A stretch of DNA of 64,000 bases from Membranipora membranacea (lineage: Eukaryota; Bryozoa; Gymnolaemata; Cheilostomatida; Membraniporidae). Below are positions 24,717 to 38,000 of the stretch, in pieces. A program made the position numbers and the translations under genes. Location: positions 38,130,001-38,194,000 of the forward strand of contig OU612065.1 in NCBI GenBank assembly GCA_914767715.1, written 5' to 3'. Position 1 is the first letter of the stretch. Each line of letters starts with the position of its first letter. Below the pieces are notes generated by a model. The model did not search any database. It was given only the letters and a program-made list of their open reading frames with translations, and was not told the DNA's origin.

Positions 24717-27446
24717 GCATAAATGTGAATAAACAGAATATTCTATGGTTATAAATGTCAACAGGTTATAGATTATGTATCGACAGGAATTTTAAGGTTT
24801 CAAAAACAGCGTCATTCTGGTGATAAATAAAATTTTCAATTTATTTTAAGCAATTCTATCACCTCGGAGATTCAAAACTATGCAGGGGTAGAACAATGGA
24901 ATAAATTATTAAAAATAGCACTTTTTTTTATATAGAATGCGTCTGGGAAAGTTTGAGGTTACTTATTTGCTTTGTACTTTTCACCAGATGTCACAAGACA
25001 TTATTGATTGCCAAAAAGTGATAGTAATGGCGTCTCTGATTTGAGTAATTGAAATTCAAAGTAAATTGTCACTCAAACTGTGCAGTTGTTGCGAGACTGC
25101 TGTTGTTGTAGAGGTCTTTTGATTTTGTCACCAGGGTCAGCGATGGGGTCTTGACCTACAAAATAAAACAATTATGAATTAATTAAAAGTGTGGTATAAT
25201 AATGATTTGCATGCAGGATGTCAAACAATTACATATATTTTAGGGGTTTTGATAGCTATGATGTAATTATGACGAATCTGTAACCTAGCTTTCCATTACC
25301 CAGAGGTTCAATTATGGGACATGATGATCAACAAATAATAGCAGCAGAAATTAATTGATTAATATTGTTTTTAGGGTTTTCATTGATTTTTTTCATTCCA
25401 ACAAGATGACCCTACTGCAGCAAAAAAATTTCTCACTGGTGGTAACGCTTACCTGGTTCTCTTCCATAACATATCTTGTGTTTCTGATGGCTTTCAACAA
25501 TATACAGGCAACAGCATGTAGCTCACCAGTAGAGAACGACCTGCAAAAGAAAGAGTGAGATTCTGGTTTATGGACTTGCTGCTAACATGTCACTCAAACC
25601 GTTGCTGAGACATTCCACTGCATGAGAAAACCAAAAAATAAAAAATGAAAGCAAGACAATTTACACAATCAGTCAATACTTAGCCAGTCCGCCGACAACA
25701 GAGGGTCATGAGTAACAGTTGCTTTGCCCCATACAGATGCTGAGAAATACCTCAGCATGAGAGAACCCATAAATCAAAATCAACAATAATTTACACGATC
25801 AATCAATACTGAGCCAGTCCGCCGACAACAGAGGGTCATGAGCAACAGTTGTGCAGCACCATACAGTTGCTGAGAAATTCCACAGCATGAGAGAAATCAA
25901 CAAACCTAGATCACTGAGCTATGTGATAGCTACCTGCATAAAACTAGTATGCAACAAGCTAATCTTTTTATATTAGGTTTCTGCTTCAAAATTTCTAGTA
26001 AATAATAAATTAAAAATTCAGATAATAATGCCGCGATGTGGTCTGATAGTCTACGCCAGAGATCTCGAGTAAATTTATATTCTGTTAAATCAGCAGCACA
26101 GTCATACTTTAAGATGATTTCAGTATGAAGATACTCCAAAACCATGACGCTTGCGGATCTAAATTTAGTATCACCCAATTTGGAGCTATTTGACCAGGAT
26201 AACTAAAATATGAGAACATGTATATAGGATATGTAGAACTGAAAAATTAACCTCAGTTCACCAGCATATATCATTTAGATAATAAATTTGTATTGACTCA
26301 TGTTTTACTGTCATGTTCAAATACTTCAGCGTATGTAATGCTATCAACAAAATTGATATATTCTGACTGAATAAATTGTTCAATGTACGATTAACACGAT
26401 GATGCACTTTGTAATTCAAGCTAACTGCCCTCAGCTTGCAGCAAGGGTCTATATCTTCAAAATTTTAATCAAAACGGGAAAAAAATTGGAAGCATATCAC
26501 ATTAGAAAATATTGACAGGGAAGGAGGCAACTTACTAATTTCTTGGGTGTACTGTCCGTTTCAATCATTTTACCGGAGTGAAATTTATCCTTGTAGAGTT
26601 AATAGAGATTCGCCTAAACTGAGATTGAACATGTTTCATTGAGGAAAAATGGCGGATTATTGAAGCTGCACATCTTCATTGACTGTTAGTTAGTTAGTAA
26701 GTTATCTATTTTATTCTATCTTTAGACAAAATAAAAACAACTACGCCTCTTTTTGCAGGCAAAATGTATGTACAATTATGTTTCAAATGATATAGTCCGA
26801 AGGTTAGTTAGGTACTTTTTGGATATATAGGGAAAGTGGAAAACTTCGTTTTAATTCGAACTTGATAAAACAACTTGGGTTTGTGGCTAAACACAAAAAT
26901 GAAAATTCCCAAGTTTGATGTGATAAAAAAAATTAAATCAAATGCGTCTATGAATTTTATGCTATGGGTAACTTATTGAAAGGCAGGTTATGATGTGGCA
27001 CTTTGAACTGAACTGAAAAGGAAAGAAAAACAAACAACAGGTCTACATATGGATATGAATAAATTAGTGTTGAGCAAGATATGACTCAAATTTTTATTGA
27101 TTTTACTATTATGACAAAGGAGATTCTATTATGTCAAAAAATTTCTAAACATATTATAGTAATTACTCTGGAATGAAAAAAATATGATGGAAACATAATT
27201 ATATATATGTACAAAAAGGAAACAAAACAAATGGCGATTTGATATTTATGGATTGTAATGAATCACGTTTGGTAGGAAGCATATCAGGTTGAAATATGAA
27301 ACACAAATTTCAATAACATAAAGATATTAATTGAGAAGGAATTGTCATGTATCAAAAACAAAGTAAACTTAAAATTGTTGAGCTTTGGTTTTACGATAAA
27401 ATAAAAATTGAAAAGATAATAATATTTGCATTAGGGATTCGAAAAG
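24717..27446. other. AT-rich stretch without recognised gene
   Basis: No exon supported. It includes the tandem duplication at 25575-25890. The interval 24717-30289 lies between two direct copies of a 430-bp segment (24290-24716 and 30290-30720). Confidence 0.4.
25575..25890. repeat. Tandem duplication, about 135-bp unit
   Basis: Two units share CCAGTCCGCCGACAACAGAG, GGTCATGAG.AACAGTTG and GCTGAGAAAT.CC.CAGCATGAGA. A partial unit precedes them and the start of another follows them. Confidence 0.7.
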
Positions 27447-29900
27447 TAGCTGCGACTCTCCGTATGCTTGGTTCTCTGTTTATACATCATCTATCTCTGT
27501 TTACAATCTGTTCTGGTGTTGTCTGCTGAGTGGGACCATCGTGGTCCCCGTACCCTCACCCAGCAGTATGGCCTACTCTACCTCTTAGGGTGACCTGACC
27601 AGTGACTGTTTTCTGGATGGAGGGGTCTTGCTCCATTAGTTAGGTAGGTTGCTTGACTTCGTTTTTGTTGTGGATTTACCGACAAAATCTCCCACTCTGT
27701 TCAATGTAAGAGATGAGAGACATGTGGTCCGCTTGGTCTAGCTAGATCAATGTTGTCTCTTAGACATATGTAATTTTGGCATTTGTTTAAGAAGTGGAAG
27801 ACAGTTTCATCCTCCATGAGGCATGAGCAAGTTGGTGTGTATGTCTGCCTCACTTTGTATAGGACGGCTTGAAGTTTTGTTTGACCTGTCATGAGGCTGC
27901 ATAGCTGTCCAGTGATTTCTCGTGGAAGGTTCATCGGGATAGGTTTCTTTATTAAGTGTGTTACTGCCAACTGGCCTAGCAGTCCTTCGCTATTGTGACC
28001 CTGTCTCATGTGAAATGTCCATGTACGGGTGTCGTCTTCTTTCACCAGTTTCTGTATTTTAGACTTTTTGAAGTCTACCGCTTGTCGGGAGATTCTGTGA
28101 AGTGTCTCCCCCATTACTTTAATTATATGGCATCTTATTTTCTTTTGTAGTGCGCTTTTATCCTGGCATAAAATGTTGTTTATTGTTTCCCCTTCTATGG
28201 CTAGTCTACATAGATTTAATATGTCGTTTGTATACCTGATGTGTATGGTAGGTGTGTTGGCTAGTTTGTGTAGAATTTCTGTTGTTGGGTTAAATGGAGC
28301 GCTGAGAAGGTCTTTTAGACATTTATGTAGTGATATCTCCTCATTGATGTCCCATATGTAGGCATTGTATAATACCTTTGGAAGAATAGCCGTGTTTAAA
28401 ATAGTACAGGTGACCTGAGGACGTAGCCCGTGTCGTATAAAAGGTAACAGCATGTTCCACTTCCTGTTGAGTGTAGATTTGGCTAACTCTTTTTGTTGCT
28501 TGAATTTTAGACTTTTTTCCACTATGAGTCCTAGGACTTTGGTTTCTGATGTTATATTTATATTATCGTTGCTGATCTTCATCTGAGTTGGTTGTCCTTT
28601 GGAGTAGATTAAATCCGTTTTGGTGCAGTTTGCTTTAAGTCTCCATTTTGAGAGCCATTTGCTGATGCTCTCGCATGTAGACTTCAAATTCTCCTCCAAC
28701 TGTGTTTCGTTTGGCTTCCGGCATATTATCGAGCAGTCATTAGCGCACTGCAATTTGAGCCCATCTGCTTCTGAGAGCACATCCCTGATATAAATTATAA
28801 ATAGGAGTGGGGACAGAATGCCATGGGCGTCACTAGGAATTTGAAGGGGGGGATCCGCCGGATCCCTGAGCGTTTATAAGATCATTTTCGTGCAAAATTA
28901 GCCCATTTCAATGTATAAATGTGAGCATAATCAAAACTCACCTTGGAATGGCTCATCTTCACACAGTCCACAAGACAAACATAATTCTTGTAGTGAGAGT
29001 AAAACTTGAGGCGCAGAAAGAAGATGTTTTAAGGGCATCAGCTCGGGATTACAAGAGGAAACAAATTCCTAATCGATATCACACAACAAAAGTCTGATGC
29101 TTGTTTTATAAAATTTAATGAGCATTATTATTATTGACAAATTGAAGGTAAATACGACCACAACATTAGGCCTACTATTAATTCAGCTATTACATAGCAA
29201 CAAGTGTAAGCAACTGAAAAAACAGAGTAGTAAAAATTTTCTTTTGCAATTCTCAGGGGGGGCTCTGCAGAGACCCAAGAGCCCCCCTAGTGACGCCCAT
29301 GCGAGAATGCTCCCTTGTGGTAATCCAATGTGACAGGGTTTGGCATTTGAAGTGTATTTGTTGATCTTTATCCTTATCTTTCTGTCTTTCAAGAAACTAG
29401 ATATCAGCTGAATAAACTCTTGATTGAAGCCTAGTTTGTAAAACAAGCCGTCATGCCAAATGCTATCGAATGCTTTTTTGTAAATCAATAAAAAGGCCTG
29501 CGGTAGCAAAGTTTGTGGCACAGTTGTGCTGTATTGTTGTTATCATCTGGGATAAGTAGGTGCTTGTTGACTTTCTTTTTCTAGATCCATGTTGATCCTT
29601 ATCTAGCCAGTTGTTTTCTTCCACAATGTCTCTGAGCCTGGATTCAATGATTCTCTCGAATAACTTCCCAACCACTGAACTCAGAGTGATCGGTCTGTAG
29701 TTGGCTGTATCACTGTAGTCCTTCCTTCCTGGTTTACGGAGAAACACCACAATGCTGGTGTCTGTAAATGGCCATCTCTGTGTGGATAGAATTTTGTGGA
29801 ATATGATTAGGAGGTTGATGTGGAATTGGCTTCCACTAATCCAATTGACTGGCAAACAAGCAACTGAGATGTTTTGTAGTAATGTTGAATCACACATTGC
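27447..29900 (-). mobile_element. LINE (non-LTR retrotransposon) split by a MITE
   Basis: The minus strand encodes a reverse transcriptase. First come ANYRPITLSSVVGKLFERII and LFIDLQKAFDS (29897-29463). Then comes HIGLPQGSIL, and then a 481-bp insertion. The RT resumes from about 28813 with PLLFIIYIRD and a long C-terminal frame to 27701. That frame ends with a Cys-rich CSCLMEDETVFHFLNKC motif like those near LINE C-termini. An extra A in the A run at 29476-29481 (six A where five fit) shifts the frame inside the palm. The canonical catalytic YADD box is not evident (SEADGLKLQCANDCS region). No endonuclease was found, so the copy is 5'-truncated. Higher GC marks the 3' untranslated part around 27520-27700. 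Not active. Confidence 0.85.
28822..29302. mobile_element. hAT-like MITE inserted in LINE reverse transcriptase
   Basis: The ends are CATGGGCGTCACTAGG and its inverted copy CCTAGTGACGCCCATG. The flanks repeat AGAATGC (28814-28821 and 29303-29310, 7 of 8 bases identical: CAGAATGC and GAGAATGC). Removing the element and one repeat rejoins the LINE frame GLPQGSIL-SPLLF. G/C-rich subterminal blocks sit at both ends. No transposase is present. The 8-bp duplication and CA ends suggest hAT. Confidence 0.8.
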
Positions 29901-30289
29901 ATCTTGAGAAAAGATTATATAACATTTTCAGTAATCCATGTCATGTACAATGAACTGAAAACTGAACTCCAGCTGTCACTGTTAGTATATAGTTGTTATC
30001 GTTTGAGATTAAGCGTATGGCTTTGATCAGTCTTTATGGCTTGTCACAAAGATAGCATAATTATTTTATCTCTGTAGCGTTGGTATCATTGCCAAACCCT
30101 AAACTCATTTCTCAAACCTAGCGTTCACATTGTTCTCAAAACATTGACAAGGTTTTAGGTTTGAAAACACTAACTATGAGGTTTGAGAAAGATATCTGAG
30201 GTTTGATATGGTGGGATGAGGCTCTTTTCAAACCTTTTATGTCATCTCAAACCTTAGAATAATTGCTTTTCAGACCTTTTGGATAACAG
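29901..30289. other. Gap between LINE and duplicated segment
   Basis: No gene seen. A sub-repeat of AGGTTTGA/TCAAACCT-type words occurs at 30100-30290 (e.g. CTCAAACCT, GGTTTGAGAAA, GGTTTGA), suggesting a small inverted-repeat cluster. Confidence 0.35.
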
Positions 30290-33200
30290 TGTACAACACA
30301 GCAATAAATATGACAATCATATTCCTATAGACATAATATTTAGAAGCACAGAGTGTCATAGTTCCTTCATCTATGTTATTTACTCTGTCAGTGCCCCCCC
30401 CCCCCCCGACAATGAGTAATGGAACTATAAATGGGTTCATTACATTTTTATTTGATTGACAATGTATCTGTTTCTAAGTGTCTTGAGAAATGAGACCTCA
30501 AAATATTCCAATACATACTTTCCATTCCTAAGTTTGTCATCCTAGAGTATGTTTATCCTAGTTTAATTCATGGACACTTATAAAAATGTCTTATGGTTTA
30601 CATTCAGTGTAATAAAACTAATTTCAGGCCTACTTTCGTAAGTATGGTAAAATAAATATAATAAAGTGTATAAATAATAACGATCACATGAGGCTACATG
30701 AGTCAAAACAGGAACACACTAGAATAGAAAACTAGACATATTCGACACTTTGTTGTAGGGAGACAAAAACAAAGAAAAAAATTGTTATGGTATATGTTCC
30801 AGTAACTCCAATATCAATACATTACCCTCTGGTATTACGGAATCAGCAGGTGATGATGAGACTTTCCGAGTAGACTGTATGTGAAAACATGAAAATAAAT
30901 GGTTGAAAATATGAATTGTCGCAATATGAATAACCTGAGATTCAGGCCAGAAAGACGGCCTTTTAGATGTGTGTTTTACCTGGACTAAGGCTAAGGTTAT
31001 ACATAAGCACCAAATCTCAATAAAGTTTGTTTTGTGTTGTGAAGTGAAGGGAAGTGACAATTTTCTAACAATGGCCTTGTAAAGCCTTGAAAATGTTTGG
31101 TAAATCATTATTAAAGTATCAGGTTTGGGTTGTGTCTCCACTTCTGATTAATCCTTTACAATTTACTAAACACGCAAGCAATCACCTGCGGATGGAACTG
31201 TATGGTGAAGCACGTAGACATTGTCTGTGTTCTGAAGTATTTCTGGAGATTGTTGTGGTGGAATAAATAGCAGGTGACCTTCACACAATCAACTCAACCT
31301 GCCAAAATAGTACACATGTTTCATTCAAGTATTGACAATGTCAAGGTGACAATGTAACAAAAACAAATAAACCATTGAATACTCAAAAAGTGAGTGTTGA
31401 GAAAAAGAATCGAATTGAGGACATCTAATGGATTAATGAGTGTTTTTTTTTTTCGTCATGTATTACAATTTTAAAAGATAAATAACCCAGTTATGTGATG
31501 TGCTCTGTATGTATTTACTCCACCCCCTCTTAGTATGGAAAACAAAATGATTAGTTTGCAATCGTTTTTTCCTGAACATTTTAGCAACCTTTGTTCAAAT
31601 ACCGGGCAAGTAAAACTTGGTGAGATGTTTTAACCAGTTGTTTGAATTTCTTCGAGGCAACATGTTGAGTCATACAAGGTTTATGTTTATTTTTCTATAT
31701 CGCAATTAGAGTGACATGAATGGTGGTGATCTGTTTACTATAGCTACATATACAAAACGCCTTGGTTGCTGTGTCAAGTTGGGCCTAACCTCTATCTAAC
31801 CATCTGATAGCCAATCTTCAAAGAACAATAGCAAAATAACCTCACTTTATCCCATTTGTCTCTGATCTTCTCTGTTGACCAGATCCTTCTCACAAATGCC
31901 ACATGTGCATCAGTTGATATTTTTATCTAGCAATTCTATTGGCTGAATGGGTATCACATGCTAAATCCTATCACTACTTAAGTTCTGTCGATGGAATAGT
32001 AAATCAAACTCGCACCAAGCATCATGGAGAGAAGCATCATGATAGTATTTTGTCTACTGCTATCTACAAGCTTTGTACAGGGGTTAACTACATCTGAGCT
32101 CAGTCAGTTCAGTGACGATGTTGAGGTAAGTATCATAGAACTTGTTCTGTTATATTTTCAGTTTTATGACACTACCTCATAATCAACAAAAAAATGCAGA
32201 CAGGTCAGATTATTGGAATATTGGAAATCTGAACGGTGCTCTTCTATAAAGAGGTAGCAAATGAAAAAAGAGGATGCTAAAATCACTTTTAAATCCAGAT
32301 ATATGTGCTACTAGAGATAGTTTTTACCTGAGGGAACACAGCCTGGTGCAAAAAACCCATGAGGCTACGAGTTCAAGTTTGAGAGCCCAACTCAGAATGA
32401 TCAGATTTGGAAGTGGCTACCCGTGGGTGTGCTGATGTTTGTGTGAACAATGCCTTCAATGAATTCAGCATCATGACTATCCTGTTTTCCTTTGTAGTTT
32501 GTAGTAGACGGTGATGTATACAAATTCTTCAGCTCTGGTTATCCATCTCATGAGATAGATAACTCAGTCAATCCTAACACTGCCGCAGTGCAAAACTTCA
32601 ACTTTAATATTACTATAAATCCCAACAATGATGGTAAGTATAATCGTATAATTACCAATCAAATGCAATATATTGTAATTAAAAAATGACACAGGGTTGG
32701 TTATTATGATCAGTAAATTATTAAAGAAATAATAATATTCAGGGATTGGTTAATCCATAATTGCAATTAAATATCAAAAGATTTGCTGTATGGAGGTTCA
32801 CTTTGTTTAGTTTGGCTTAGCCTAAATTGATTGGCTCTAAAGCATACTTGCCAAATAATCAAAATTCAAAATTGGGAGATTTTAAGATACTGCACCGCAT
32901 CGCTGTGCTTCAAGGGTGCGAAGCACCGAGCGATCCACCTGGGGTTTAGGGGGCAATTCGAGCGCCCCAACAGGGTCCGGGATTGAGCCCCGGCCGCTGA
33001 TGCTCTGAGAGTGTTTATAGCCACTAGGAAGGGCTAAAAACGCATATTTGATCCCAAATAATTTTGTGTTTTTTACTTTGCACTAATACTAAAATATCAA
33101 ACGGAGGTTAAATACACTTTAAACACTTACCAGCAATACATGGGAACCTGGGACTTACATGCCCTTAATTTGCCAATGTCCATCATCAACCACCCAATTG

Positions 33201-34890
33201 ACAATACTAGTCTGAATTTTAATACAACAGGTAAATTTGTTAACATTATTGAATAACACTATTCCTTTTCATTTTGTGTGCAAAGGAATTATCAGTAACT
33301 CATCGACATGTGTTTGGATAGTTACTAAAATTAGAAGTGGGTGTGGAAATCTGGAGGGTCCCACCTAAAAAGAGAGACTTAGCAAGTATAATCAAAAGAC
33401 CATGGATATAAACACTGCCGGAGCAATGAAAGAAACCACCGATACAACTTCATAATATTGTCCAGTGTTTTTTTAGATAATATTTTGGCCATGAGGTTTA
33501 TCTAAGAATACAATATTTTCCTGACTTGTGGACAACCGATGTTTAAGAAAATAAAATTCACAACAAGCTGGCACTTAAAAACAGGCAAAATAGGAAACTT
33601 GTAATTGGAATTAATTGCATGAGTAATATCTATTTTTAGTCAATCAGGTCTGGTGCACAAGGCTAGGAGTTGTGGGTTTTGCCACAGATGGTGTAGCTAT
33701 TTACAACGCTCTCACCGATTCCGCAACTGATGCCGTTAGGTATGAAGACTTTGATAACTGTCAAGGTCATTCTAGTCCTGATGGCACCTACCACTACCAT
33801 CAGTTTCCCTGTAAGTGTCTTCGTGTTATTTCAGAAGAATTGATTAAATTCAGGGGCTGCATCTCAAGTATATAAATGCTCTTCATACCCATTTCACATG
33901 GTCTTCAGAACTTACCATATTATATTGGTTATCATTGTAAACACAATTCAGCCTCTTTTTCTAGTGACTACGATGTTTTAAGATTTTAATGATCTTTTAC
34001 AGCTTGTGTAGCAGCAATCACTGAGGTCGATAAGTTCATGGGAATAGCTTTGGATGGTAACCCAATTTATGGACCAAAGGCAAGTGACTTTGATGTGGAT
34101 ATTACATCTGCTGATTTGGATGCTTGTCATGGAAGGTTCAAAGATGGCCGATACAGATATCATATCACTGAAGACTTCCCATATTCTATCGGATGTTACA
34201 AAGGTACGCACAGAAAACTTTGTTAGAGAAGCCCAGGTTTATATGTTTCTGATTTTCTGATTTGATGGTAGAAACTCTGTCAAATGTAAACTGACTGATG
34301 CCATCATTTATTTTCAATAGTATATTTGGTACATTTTAGAAAAAAACTTAACATTGTACAATATTATTTTATGCATTATCAATTTGCATCTATATTTCAA
34401 CGTTAAATAAAGACCAAATATTTTGTACGTGTTTGTAGCTGAGCCTGCGAATAAGGGGAGAGGTGCCTGTACCAACACTGAATGTAAGTAAAGAAGAATA
34501 GACTGTCAATGATCCTAAAATATGTTTATGTAAAAACTTATTTCACCTGACTTGCCAGTTCCGTAAGTTATGGTTTACTACACATTCCTTTATGTAGAAA
34601 GTTAAAGGTATTGGAGTTGCTACTCTTGTTACCTTTTCTACTATATTTGATATACAACTGTTATCTGTTGTACAGATGGAGCTATGTTGTGCGATTGTAC
34701 CAGTGGTACATTGACACAGTGTGATACTCTTACTGAAGATGATGCTCACCTTTGCGACGACACTAGCTCTACTGTTACAACATCAACTGCCCCGACCACC
34801 ACTACACGTAGGACCACCACACGTCGTAGGACCACCACACGTCGTAGGACCACCACTCCACGTAGGGCAAACAGGGCGCGCAACAAGGTT
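30290..34890. repeat. Segmental duplication copy 2, containing gene C
   Basis: Collinear with 7290-11826, including all introns, the MITE and the upstream region. Similarity stops within the final exon of gene C. Confidence 0.9.
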
Positions 34891-34923
34891 ATTTCTACTT
34901 CACTGTTGCTCAAAAGATTATAA
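32024..34923 (+). CDS. Secreted YHYH-domain protein C (6 exons, 300 aa)
   Basis: Exons 32024..32125, 32498..32633, 33640..33810, 34003..34203, 34439..34483 and 34676..34923 join into one frame. Exon 1 is identical to that of B, including the signal peptide. Exons 2-4 contain the same FFSSGYP, TYHYHQFP and CHGRFKDGRYRYH blocks. Differences from B are few and mostly change amino acids: Ser to Asp and Gly to Pro in exon 3, Gly to Asp in exon 4, and Arg-Ser to Gly-Arg in exon 5. The tail has RRTTT/RRRTTT repeats and then a unique basic extension (RRANRARNK...LLLKRL), because the duplication breakpoint falls inside this exon. It is a recent paralogue of B. A collapsed or false haplotype duplication in the assembly should be kept in mind. 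Confidence 0.9.
32843..33390. mobile_element. hAT-like MITE in intron 2 of gene C
   Basis: Orthologous by duplication to the element at 9805-10338. It has CATACTTGCC at the left and GCAAGTATA at the right. The left target repeat has mutated (CTCTAAAG versus ATCAAAAG). The insertion therefore predates the B/C duplication. Confidence 0.7.
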
Positions 34924-35038
34924 AAACGTGTATCATCCGCTATGCAAATGCACACCTATATAGTTCAACTTCAAATATTTCAAACATACATAAAGTGTAA
35001 AAAAATGATTGTATATGATGCTGATGTTTTCATTTACA

Positions 35039-35044
35039 AATAAA
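35039..35044 (+). promoter_or_regulatory. Candidate polyadenylation signal of gene C
   Basis: AATAAA lies 116 bp after the C stop codon and is followed by a C run (35071-35082). Confidence 0.35.
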
Positions 35045-38000
35045 CAACCATCAGAGAAAATTGCATCACACCCCCCCCCCCCGAACCAAATGATCTCTTA
35101 TTTTGATTATGGTGAGAGAGTGAAATTATATCGGCTTTCTCAGTACTAATAGCCATGTTAATATCAGTCTTGTGGGTAGAATTTTCTGGAAGTTGGTAGA
35201 ATGCAAAGGTGAGTGCAAAGAGAAATATTTGGACCGATGATATATATAAAATTGTTTAAACATTTTAATTCACATTGTATACTAACATATGTACCTAAAG
35301 ATGCAATATTAATAGAGTCTATTATTACTAAACTACTAAAGAAATCACTTGCAAGTCATCTAATAGTGTGACATGAAAAGTTTTACAAAAATATTGCTTC
35401 ACCTCCAATCACTTTTCAATAGGCTACTTGTACCTCATGTTATCACAAATAGCTGGAATTGAACAGATAAAGTAAACCGACTGAGTGTGCAACATATAAG
35501 TTTGAGAGATAGGACACAGTTAAATGCCTGGCAAATGGCAGGAACCAGCTAGCCCTGTCATTGGGATTTAAGCTCACGGGTTTGCGGTTGATATTTGGCT
35601 TATTTTAATGGGAGCATAGGAAAATTTTTATACTGACTGGTTGAAAAAATACCCTAGGGGATGTTAATGGTGTTACATGTGAAATTCTCTAAAAAATGGC
35701 TACAAATGCTCCATAAACTAAATTTGTATGTACAATTCTAATATTTTCAATGATAAAGTCAATGATTCATGCACTATCCACGCACAACCAGATTTCGTTG
35801 CGTCATGGAATTCAAATAATTCTTGCTCTACACCCAGAAAAAATAAATGCTTATTTTTTTGTATCAAGACAGTGGCCCTTTAATTTTGAAACCGCGGTTA
35901 ATAGTGTTGATAGGGTATTGTTGTTTGCTTCAGTTCCAGAAAACAGTTATCAGTTGCTGAAAGAAATGTATCTGTAGCATAATATTAGCAAATTTAGATG
36001 CCACAAAACACAGCACATAACTTCAGGGCCATGACTGAACATGAATTTTCGCAAGTGTATTCTCTTTGATCTCTCTAACAATACAAAGTTTTCAACATAT
36101 GCTCCAACATCATGGTATGTTTTTGGGACCTCAACAATTTCACGACAAAAAAAGACACATTTGTACTTTTCCTAACAGGTTAAGTGGACTTTGCATAGCC
36201 GGAATGAAGCATGAAGTATTACCAAAAAGCTGGGATAAACTTGATCAATTTATCATGAGCTTCACCATACAATGACCAGGTGATAGCCTGTTCAGCGATT
36301 CAAATGGGATAGGAGATAGACAAAACCAAATAATTGAATCATTATTAACATTCAGGTGCGTTGTGTATGTGCTGGGAATTGTGTATGATAGAGGATCAGT
36401 CCGAGTTGAAATTAGTTTGTCACAGCTATTGAAACACGGTTGGCTTTGGTATTTCTGCAGTATCTAGTCAGGCCCCTGTCCAAACCGAAACATTAGCTAT
36501 AGAAATTTCATTCAGCATATTATAGCTGGTATACATAGATAAGATAAACAACTCGAGCAATATGATATAATGCAATTGTTTTGACTCATTTACCTCATGT
36601 GATACATATTGTATATAAGATATACACTCACCCAAGCATCAGCCTTATGACTTTGAATTTACACAGTTAATCACATCACAAATATCGAGGAGGATGCTGA
36701 TAATATTATCATAAGACAAGACTTATTAAGACATAATAAATCGGAATTAAAATGAAAAGAAAAGCCATTAATATAACATCATTACCCAATTTCTCTTCAC
36801 TGACATAATGATGCCCATAAAGGATGTTGGATTATCACATTTTAATGATGAGAATCTTATTAATATCACAGTTTGTAATATAAACAGAGCCTGGATGTAT
36901 GTTGGGCGCCAGTACCAGTTGTCAATAGGAGATGAATTGATCCACCATGACAATTTGTGTCATAAAAATCCAGTCAAGGTATTATGGTCAGGTTATCCTT
37001 GACCTTGCATCAAATTAATATTTAGCTGGTATGGAAGTCATCCTAACTGTATTTTGAATTTCTTCATCAAACTACCACAAAAGTAAAAGGAAATCCTGCA
37101 AGAAGTTTCCTATTCGGGAGCTACCCTAGATCTTCTTAGGTAGGAATTTATGTCATGAAGATATTGCTAAAACTGAAGTATGAACACATCAAGATTCAAT
37201 TTTTTTAGTTAAATTTAATTAAATTTAAGTGCTTTAGATGGAATTTCAAGTAAGAATGTTTTTCACTCAATGTCACCACAGGTAAAAATCAGAATATTAA
37301 TGAGCAATTCAATGTATGTGTAATAAAACTCGTAAGGCAGTTACATTAACACTGATGCTATAGTGAAACTATTGTTTTTAGGTTTAAATTATATCTGTTG
37401 ATCTCATACAGGATAGGAGTGCAGTAGTGTTAGAGACTGTGTATGATTGAGGATAAGTGTGATTTGAAAATATTTTTGGGCACAATCATTGAAATGAGGT
37501 CGGCTTTTACTTGCAGACATTACTTTCTGAATTTGTGTGGTTTCTGGAGAGGGATCTGTGCAGACAAAACCTTTAGCACTTTAGCACCTGTAAGTGAGAC
37601 CTATTCAAGTGTAAATTGAGTAGATAACATCATGTAAGCACAGACAGTACAGCAGTTAAATTCACAGTTACCATAATAAATCTGTCACTGGTCGACCAAA
37701 ATCTCAGACTATTTTATCAAATGCAGTTTTGGGCTGGTGTTTCATTGTTGTTTGATTCTACCATTGAGTAAAATCAGTTTTACACACCATCTAGCCCATG
37801 TGATGAAATCAATTATAAAGACAATGATCTTTTTTTTACAGTCACATCTGAAAGTACCAGCCTTATGACTATCTATGAATATATTTGTTCCCATCACAAG
37901 CATTAATGAGTATATTGAAAATATCATATGGCCACACTTTAATAATTCGTGACTTTATCAAGGTTACGCTTCTCTAAGAATGCGGGTATACTCTCACAAA

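Noticed and set aside
24290-30720. LTR retrotransposon suggested by 430-bp direct repeats
   Set aside because: The same 430 bp occur at 7298-7720 continuous with unique flanks. There are no TG/CA ends, no gag-pol frames and no primer-binding site between the repeats.
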